DNA of 27,449 bases, taken from positions 567 to 28,015 of the forward strand of contig BMAT01002104.1 in NCBI GenBank assembly GCA_019649035.1, in the 5' to 3' direction. Numbering within the stretch: position 1 is the first letter of the stretch; the number at the start of each line of letters is the position of its first letter. The notes under the pieces are model-generated. The model made no database searches, was not told the origin of the DNA, and was given only the letters and a program-made list of their open reading frames with translations. Below are positions 20,671 to 27,449 of this stretch, piece by piece. The position numbers and the translations under genes are program-made. This stretch comes from Elysia marginata. Taxonomy: Eukaryota; Mollusca; Gastropoda; Plakobranchidae.

Positions 20671-21599
20671 AACCAGGTCTATCTACTCTCTATCTTTTTT
20701 TACCATAAGAATGCTCTCAGCATCGCCTTTCTCCCTGTCTATGCTGAGAGGAAACTTTAGCATTTGTCAAAGTTTGTACACTGTTTGCTTAGCCTCAGTT
20801 GGGGAGGAAACAAAAAATATACCAACCTTTGGCAAAAGCTATGATCGTCCTTATGGTACAAACAGAGAGACTTAGCAACACTGACGGTCAAGAAGAGTTA
20901 AGATGTATTTTGATTGCTTATCTGACATCAGACCTTACTTTCTAAATGAACTACATATTTAATATAACCGCAAACAAGCCTTTTATGAGCTTTGTTTTTT
21001 TTCCTTAAAAGATTGTGTCCTATGTGGGTAATCTCTCACTTAACTGTTTACAGCTGAGTAGCCAAGCCCAGATGGCTCTCTTGTTGACACCCTTTCTAGG
21101 CTAGTGCTAAAATATGCATGGCTTTGCCTCAACCCGGTTAAACAAAAGCAACAATACTGATCAAGGTAGACATGAGCCAAGATGCATTGGAATTTTTATC
21201 AAACTTGCCTGAGAGAGCTACAGTAATCCGCTGAAGGCTCAGCTATAAAAAGTTTTGAGCGACTATTTTACTTTCCTTATAAGCATCCTTGGGAAGCTTA
21301 GCTTATGTCAAACTTATTACAGTAAGGTTTACTTCCGTGCAGTGATTTTCAGTTTTGCACTGACAGTGGACCATGCCTCACTACATAGCCTGAAATCGTT
21401 AACTTTTTCAAAATTTAACTCTTTCCCCTGACTCTAGAGCCCACTTCTTTTGTCCATACACATAAAAGAGCTAAATAGTGATCAAATGTAGTAAAAAAAA
21501 TGAGCAACCTCCAGGCTGTGGTGCCTGTCTGTCTACTGTCTAGATGCTGGTACACTTGATAGGGGACAGTTGACCTGACAACATTTTAAATTTCATGTT

Positions 21600-21930
21600 A
21601 AGGGATTGACAAGGACTTGCAGGGGGAGGGAATGAAGAGAAGGAAAAAAGGGGATAGAGTAGAGAAACAAAGGCATAGTGGGGTGATGAGGCAAATTTTG
21701 GGCAGGACTGAGAGAGAGTGAGAGGAAACAGATGATGAGAAAAAGAGAAAGCAATAACAGAAAAATAGCATTGGAAAGTTGGAAAGTTAAAGTGTATAGA
21801 TCTCACATTGCATTTGCAGGACAAATAGATAATAACAGGCAGGGAAAAGATGAGAGAGAGAAGTGGAGAAAATAGAGAGAGGGGAAGAAAAGACAGAGAA
21901 AGGGGAAGAAAAGATAGAGAAAACATACAA
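21600..21930. repeat. Polypurine (GA-rich) tract
   Basis: The plus strand is dominated by G and A, with GAGAGA and GGGGAAGAAAAGA units; the motif AAGGGGAAGAAAAGA-like repeats near 21880-21915. The minus-strand Ser/Leu/Phe-rich open frames here are artefacts of this composition. Confidence 0.8.
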
Positions 21931-21962
21931 TCTATAAAGCATTATAAAAATGCATAGCTTAC

Positions 21963-22164
21963 CTAGAGACAAACAAGTGCTTAGCTCCATCATTGCCGCT
22001 ATTTTCAAATTTGTGGCTTTGAGTTTGAGATGGTCTTTCACCAGTCAATGCTTTTTGAGTGGTCGTCGTACTTTTGTGGCCAACTGAAGGCTTAGGTGAG
22101 CTTGGTTTATTTTTAGCCAAATTGACACCTTCAGGTCCAAATTTTCCATGAGCTTTTGTAGGTG
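21963..22164 (-). CDS. LRP11: LRP11-like exon: extracellular stalk
   Basis: The exon follows TTTTCACACAG and ends with TCTAG before GTAAGC, both good splice sites. Its 202 bases start with two bases completing an Ala codon and leave AG open, which fits the exons on both sides. The reading includes PTKAHGKFGPEGVNLAKNKP, SSPKPSVGHKSTTTTQKAL and ENSGNDGAKHLFVS. It is rich in Ser, Thr, Pro and Lys, has no Cys and has no fold visible. That fits an O-glycosylated stalk between the extracellular domains and the membrane. No stop interrupts the frame. Confidence 0.75.
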
Positions 22165-23390
22165 CTGTGTGAAAATTAAAAAAAAAAGTTGTGTGGGAAT
22201 TTATACTTGGACAAGGGAAGAGACCTGCGTCGTGTAAATTTTTCCCTTTACAGAAAAACACCCCATCAAGCTAGATATTTACTCTTTAAACCTATGCCAG
22301 TGGTTGCTATGTTTTCAAATAATGTGAATGGTTTGTGGCTTTTAGTGGGTTAGTTATTTCTGCTACAGTAGCATAAATCTTTCATTTATTTTCCATTTTT
22401 TTTCAAAGCACTTTTACATGTTCATGAAGCTTGCATTTAATTTGATATAAAATTTGCTGTCATCAGCTTTAGAAAATTTAAATTCTACCTAAAGGTAACG
22501 TAGAATCCTAAATTAAAACTTTTCGCCATTTCTACAATAAAAAATGCACACATTTTAAAATTATTCATTATTTATCCAAAAAGACTTCAGAACATATTAT
22601 TCTGTAGTGTGTCAACTTCGTATTTTCAACATCACATTCTTTATCCGTTTATACTATGCCATTAACTTCAGATATTTTCACCAATTGATTGTGGCCTATA
22701 GTCTCACTTTTTTTCATTTAAGAATAGATCACAAAGACTGAACTGTTGGATGCTGTATCAAGATAAAATATAAAAACAGACAGCAACCAGCCGCAGAAAC
22801 ATTAGTAAAACCATTTCATGTTTCTATTATCAGTACATCAGTTTGCCCTTGTTATTGATCACATTGATCATATTTATGATCAGTGCAGCTGTCAACTGAA
22901 TATATTAATACATGTTTAATACTTGCTGGCATTGGCAATCAGTCAACCATGAAAACTAATTTCTTGGCTATTTCTTTCTTTATCTCAATTCTTTTATTTA
23001 ACTTGAATGTACTTTTATATAAACCCAGCCAAGTGCATTCCTCCAGTTAAGCAATTGGTCTATTTTAAATCTCAATGTCCTTATTTGCTTTAAATCTCTT
23101 AATTTCATTTTTATAAGCCCTGTGTTTCTACTTATATTCTAGCCTAATTTTTTTTGACTGGTAGTGATTGTGTAAAGACTTGGTAAGATGAATGATAAGT
23201 ATGATCCTATGGCTTTAAATTTGTTTTGACACAGCTGAATTGAACCATCCTAGCACTTTTAGAATTGCAATAACTGATGATAAAACAAGAGATGTTGCAA
23301 TCTCTTCTTTTTTGCACAGTCCTAAAATTTATTGCGGAAGACAAAAAGTGGAAAAAAAAGGTAATGATTGTTTTTTCTTTCTTGGCTTAC
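22165..23390. other. LRP11 intron
   Basis: AT-rich intron with no repeat or coding sequence that I can support. Confidence 0.6.
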
Positions 23391-23468
23391 CTGCAGAGGG
23401 CTTGCTAAGGGACATGGGTGTTGGTTTGCTGCTTTTTACATCCTCAGATTTTGATTTTGAAGATTGTC
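23391..23468 (-). CDS. LRP11: LRP11-like exon: extracellular stalk
   Basis: The exon lies between the acceptor CTCTCACAG and donor GTAAGC on the minus strand. Its 78 bases read GA, then 25 codons with SSKSKSEDVKSSKPTPMSLS, then G. The two edge parts complete Gly with the upstream exon and Ala with the downstream one. It is low-complexity, Ser/Lys-rich and without Cys, like the next exon. The exon is short and of symmetric phase, so it could be skipped without breaking the frame. Confidence 0.72.
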
Positions 23469-23822
23469 CTGTGAGAGATTGTATCAAAGAAATATAATTG
23501 TTAGAATAGTTAAGCTTATTGAATAACTAAGAAACCTTTTACTTTTTCTTCTTATTGCTCAACAACAAGTTGACGATACATGTTTAAATGAAACTTGACT
23601 TCTTCGTTATTTTTAATTTAACCTAAATTTGTGCATATATATACAAACTAGGGAAATACCTGCAAAATATCCGCAAAATTCGCAGATTTAAGCTAAGATA
23701 ATGGAATAAGTTTAATATAGGGTGAAAACGATACACCCTATTGATTGAGACTGGTTGCAAATTTAAAAAAAAGCCCTTTACTGCCTATGTTGTTTGTCTA
23801 AATAAAGAAAATAACACGACAA

Positions 23823-23916
23823 GCCAGTTGCGAAGCATGGGGATCAAATGCCTTAGATTCGCACAACTTGACTTTCACATTATTAGCACAACGCTCTAAC
23901 CGACTGAGCCACCGGC
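23823..23916 (-). repeat. tRNA-Ile(AAU)-like sequence, probably a SINE or tRNA-derived repeat
   Basis: Read on the minus strand it starts GCCGGTGGCTCAGTCGGTTA, very close to the 5' half of animal tRNA-Ile(AAU), and ends CAACTGGC. The acceptor ends GCCGGT and ACTGGC pair over 6 positions with one G-U. The D arm GCTC/GAGC is intact. The anticodon loop CTAATAA carries AAT. The anticodon stem is all A-U and G-U pairs, weaker than the normal GC-rich one. About 20 extra bases (around GTTGTGCGAATCTAAG) lie before a GCAT..ATGC T-arm-like hairpin. The A box is intact but the B box is poor. It is longer than a real tRNA, so a pol III-derived repeat is more likely than a working gene. Confidence 0.65.
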
Positions 23917-24208
23917 GCTCTGATGAAAGTGATGGCGGTTGTGACTGGCTTGTGAGGAAAGATTAGACTGAAAATTTAATAATGGCCAAATATCTAGGTT
24001 ATGAATCTAAAGCTTGGAGCATATTCAGATTTAAAATGTCGAAAAGGACCTTTCCCAGGTTAAATTTTGATTGCTAAACAACAGTTATTGTACCCTTCTA
24101 AATTTGAGGTCACAAACCTTAAATCAGATTTGCAATCATCTGCCCCGCCATTTTATCCTCCTTTTTATCATAGTTCACATCTTCTCTCTATCTCTATTTG
24201 TACTTGAC

Positions 24209-24453
24209 TGTCTGTCTCTTCCTTTCCCACCTTCTCTTTTGGCCCCAAACCATGAGTTTCTACAGCAGCTCGCTCTGTTTACATCTGTTTGTCTGCCTGA
24301 GTGCCTGTAGCTGTTTCAATCCTACTCTTTATCAAAGTTTGCCTCTACTCTCTCTCTCTCTTTCGCCTTGTCTTAACATGTCTGTTTGTCAGCCTGCATG
24401 TTTGTCTTTTCGTCTCCCACCTTCTCTTTTGGCCCTAAACCATGAGTTTCTAC
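24209..24453. repeat. Local direct repeat of 38 bases, 190 bases apart, in CT-rich sequence
   Basis: CCCACCTTCTCTTTTGGCCC starts a 38-base segment at 24226-24263 that recurs at 24416-24453 with one mismatch. The flanks to the left (TGTCTGTCTC and TGTTTGTCTT) are also alike. The sequence between is CT-rich with CTGTCTGT and CTCTCTCT stretches. This looks like a local duplication or minisatellite seed. Confidence 0.85.
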
Positions 24454-25043
24454 TACAAGAATAATCTTGATAACATACATATAAATCTAGCAAGATTTTT
24501 GTTTATGCCGGTATGTGGATTTAAAACAGCTGAGTATAGATTAACAACTTGTGCTGCAATATTATTTAAAACTGCTGAGGGATAGATAGTCTTGATCTGC
24601 TTTGCTTGCAGCTGAATGAAACATGATGTGATGATTCTCTCAGACGTCTGCAAAAACACATTGCTGTATTGGCCTAATGTAGGTCAATATTTTGTTATTT
24701 AGCCTGTGATTTGTTAATTAGCATACATAGCAAAAAAAATTTCCCTAACCTGCAGCGGTTTGCAAAAAGTTTCTTAATTTTTTTTAAAATATAGGATATG
24801 TTTTATACTTTTCAGTGTAGAGTATTTTTGCATTTTTTTCAAGTTTGATCAATGCCATGCTTTACTATGGTTTAAAATTGAAATTGCAAAGATAACATTT
24901 TGAAGCCAAACTGGGTTTAGGCTTCCATAATTTTTTATTATAAGTTTTGTTCCTCAATAATAGACATATCAGTTAAGAAAAAAACCTACAATGATAGAAA
25001 CCTAATTTATTCATTTTCTCAACAAAGGTGGAAAAAAGCATAC

Positions 25044-25097
25044 CTATTTCTTTATGGTCTGTCTTAGGTTTTCCACTCATTGGAACTGAAGGAAAAT
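25044..25097 (-). CDS. LRP11: LRP11-like exon: extracellular stalk
   Basis: The exon follows an acceptor ending TCTTCAG and ends before GTATGC. Its 54 bases start with two bases closing a codon, then read FPSVPMSGKPKTDHKEI and leave one G, which with GA of the next exon gives Gly. The content resembles the other stalk exons. Exons for the extracellular MANSC and LDL-receptor-like domains expected of LRP11 were not found between here and the right edge, so they should lie beyond the window. The exon is short. Its call rests on matching splice sites and phases. Confidence 0.62.
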
Positions 25098-27449
25098 CTG
25101 AAGAAAAATAATGAGAGAAAACAATTATTACAAAAAAATCTAGGCCTGACCAAAACAGATAAAAAAATTCAATATCACCGGAAATCAGATGAAAATGCAG
25201 TAAAAAGTTGCCAATCACATTTGTTTTACAAAATCTTAACTTTCGGAAAGTTTCTACCCACAATATTTGTGCAAAAGGTATGTTATTCCTTTTTTAGGTT
25301 CTTTAAAGTTCATTACAAGAAATTAGGTACACAAGGTCTTTTGATCACACCATTAAATTACTAAAAAGCTCAATAGTCAGGATTTCATTTAGTTTAAGGA
25401 TATACCCTTCTAAGTTTGCCTAAATATCACTTTGGAGGAATTTTTTTTACATTGCTGCCTAGACATATTTTAAAATAAAACTTGTCTTCTGAGAAAGTAG
25501 GAGATACTTTTGTAGCAGCATGGCTATATTTCTCAGGTGAATCCACTGAATTCTTATTTTTTCAATCAACAAAAAAATAACAAAACCAACAATATAAATA
25601 TTGATAGGCAGACTGATATCACATCACAAAAATGAGTACTGACACATGCACGTAAAGACAGATAAGCTAAAAGTAGATGAGACACTATTCTATCTAAAAA
25701 GCTAAAACATAAAATAAACTTTGGCAGATTATAAAACAACACTTCCTTTTTAACTCATTTTATTTATTTTTTTTTTTACTTCATCCATTTTACAAAAACG
25801 CATCCAGTTCAAGAACAATTTTTTGGTTTCTAAATTATGTTCCCCTAATTTCTTCCTTGAACCCCAACACCTCTAAGATTACAAGTGACGAATGACTCAT
25901 ATCTAAAATGGATTCTTTTGATGATTGAAAACACAGAAACCTTGGTGTTTAATACTTTTCTAATGTGTTTATCTTGAGAAATGAGGAATCTAAGGGAGAA
26001 AACATGTTTAAAAAGTGTGCATTTCATATGTCAAGTACTTTGTTTAGTTATACTAATATCTTTTTTCAACTGATTTTAATGCAATTGTTGCTGTAAAACA
26101 TACTAAATCACAAAAAAAACAAATTCTTTTAGCAACAATTGTGAAAATGCTGGAATGTGGGGACAATTTTCAGTTATAAATGCTTCAAGGCAAACACACA
26201 CAAAATAAGGCAATTTAATAAAGGAATACTTGGGGCACAAAAAGACAACTTTGAGGTGTAATGTGATATTAAGTGAGCAGGGAGAAAAGAAATTTGATCT
26301 TGCGGAAAACATTGATGTAACCATGCATAACAATTATAAATATAATACATCAAAGGAAAAAATGGGAGTAATGGAGATAGAATAATGAGGCAGGGTAAAA
26401 CAGCTGTAAAGTATAGTTATTACCAATTTTAAGTTTGTGAGAGGTAGCCTAATTGTAAACTTTGATATGTCTAATTTTCTCTTAGCTCTTTCATTAAGTT
26501 TCTTTTTTCAATGCAACATTTCTTAACCTTACTTATGTTGAGCGTTCACCCCGAAAAAGGGACGAAAAAATGTGTGTATGCCCAGTGTGTTCAGTCTAAA
26601 AACAAGGCAAAGTACTACTGACTCTACCTGAGCTTATCATCTCCAAGGAACAAAACAACTGAGGATATAAAAAGTAGTAAAACCACTCAGAATAGCTGAC
26701 TGCCTACTTACAGCCATTACAACAAGAGCTGCCTTTCAATGGCATGCCATTTGATTATCTGTCAATGGTTTACCTGCCCGGTACTATAGGCAAAGCAAAT
26801 CATTCTCGTTTACTTGTTAGCTAGTGTCAACATTTGACTACCGTAAATGGACACTGGGGGATGGCACCTGTTTTGGGCTGAGTTATCTATGATGGGTCGT
26901 GTCATATTAAGGTCCGTTTTTTCATATATATTTCGAAAGTTCAACCATTTCTGTTTTTTAAAACATAAATTGAGTGACAGCTCGATTAATTCAAGTGCAT
27001 TGTTTGTCATTCAGCGCAGAAGCCTGGCATGTTAGACGCTTTTCTCCTTCATTTTTCACACTCAAAATGCCTTTTGCTCAAAATATGATTTTTCCGCATC
27101 TCAAAACTATCTCCCCTTTCATTTTTTGCCAGATTCTTTTGAGAAATAAAAGAAATTGGGGATCTTCTGCCCATTTTAAAGAAATTTTGAAAAAAAATGG
27201 TGGGAAAAATCCCTTCTTAATAAAAATGAAAATTTATCATAATGTTTAAAATATGATTTTCTCTCTCTATAGATGTGAGTTTTATAGTTTTCTTGAAGCA
27301 TGGACGTTTCACTCAGAGTGAGCTATTGAAATTTTTATAAAAAGCTGACCATTGTCCTGCAAGTGCAAGAAATTGTTTCTCTTTGTCATAGAGAAAAATG
27401 ACAAATTGTGTTCCTGAATGTGTGTATATGTGTATGAGTGAGTGACAGA
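25098..27449. other. LRP11 intron reaching the right edge
   Basis: AT-rich with no supported exon on the minus strand. Open frames at 25080-25364, 26103-26333 and 26810-27249 lack motifs and good splice sites. A GTAAGT-containing stretch near 26710 was examined and did not hold a usable frame. Confidence 0.5.

Larger units (their letters stand above)
18878..21962. other. LRP11 intron with several non-coding features
   Basis: This intron of about 3.1 kb holds a GGGGGGTCTGGGGACATGCT motif near 19338, a CpG-richer patch at 20100-20670 with palindromes, and a polypurine tract at 21600-21930. Open frames at 20234-20557 and 21540-21926 are shadows of composition, without protein motifs. Confidence 0.6.
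23469..25043. other. LRP11 intron with tRNA-like element and local duplication
   Basis: This intron carries the tRNA-Ile-like sequence at 23823-23916 and a CT-rich duplicated stretch at 24209-24453. I saw no further exon; a phase-neutral exon cannot be excluded. Confidence 0.55.

Noticed and set aside
21540-21926. 128-residue minus-strand frame that looks like membrane helices (Phe/Leu/Ser-rich)
   Set aside because: It is the reverse strand of a polypurine tract; the hydrophobic look comes from TTT, CTC and TCC codons.
24071-24464. Leu/Ser-rich plus-strand frames resembling signal peptides
   Set aside because: They are driven by CT-rich repeat sequence, including the 190-base spaced duplication.
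26700-26780. Possible minus-strand LRP11 exon ending at a GTAAGT near 26710
   Set aside because: All three frames between the acceptor-like ACAG and this donor contain stops or are too short, and no LRP11-like text appears.
1-27449. CRISPR arrays, rRNA genes or bacterial-style operons
   Set aside because: No regularly spaced repeats, no ribosomal RNA sequence and no packed open frames; the exon-intron structure is eukaryotic.

Overview
The window is metazoan nuclear DNA: AT-rich, intron-bearing and full of transposon remains, with no bacterial or viral gene organisation. Frequent AGATCTAG-type palindromes, AGGCCTA motifs, invertebrate LINE relics and pogo-type MITEs suggest a mollusc, perhaps a gastropod. 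That assignment is an inference from sequence texture. Most of the longer open frames are chance or shadow frames.

Two genes can be read, and they face each other tail to tail. The plus-strand gene (left) is the 3' end of PCMT1, protein-L-isoaspartate O-methyltransferase. It has one internal exon (2477-2554), a terminal exon (4469-4570) and a second, alternative terminal exon (6367-6385). The splice donor that allows the alternative ending lies inside the last codons of the first ending, as in the vertebrate gene that makes the RDEL isoform. The minus-strand gene (right) is the 3' half of an LRP11-like type I membrane protein. Four phase-compatible exons (25097-25044, 23468-23391, 22164-21963, 18877-18673) encode a Ser/Thr/Pro/Lys-rich stalk, one transmembrane helix and a short tail ending YLINGMYL. 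From general knowledge, human PCMT1 and LRP11 are also convergent neighbours on chromosome 6q, so this looks like an ancient conserved gene pair.

The rest is introns, an intergenic stretch of roughly 9-11 kb, and repeats. At the far left (about 221-1345, minus) is a decayed APE-type LINE. A pogo/Tigger element of about 1.4 kb (2937-4349), with transposase N-terminal DNA-binding sequence but no DDE domain, sits in a PCMT1 intron. Two short pogo-type MITEs (7161-7523 and 9655-10098) lie beyond the gene. An unidentified broken coding segment lies at 8330-9060 (minus). A possible orphan exon is at 12384-12625 (minus). A CR1/L2-like LINE relic with an apparently intact 3' end covers 12715-14350 (minus). 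A tRNA-Ile-like element (23823-23916, minus), a CpG-richer patch with periodic GCGTG motifs and palindromes (20100-20670), a polypurine tract and a local 190-bp duplication lie in LRP11 introns.

I found no convincing unknown multi-gene system. The observations most worth following are the alternative PCMT1 C-terminus, the conserved PCMT1-LRP11 arrangement, the possible orphan exon, the unidentified pseudogene and the tRNA-like element.
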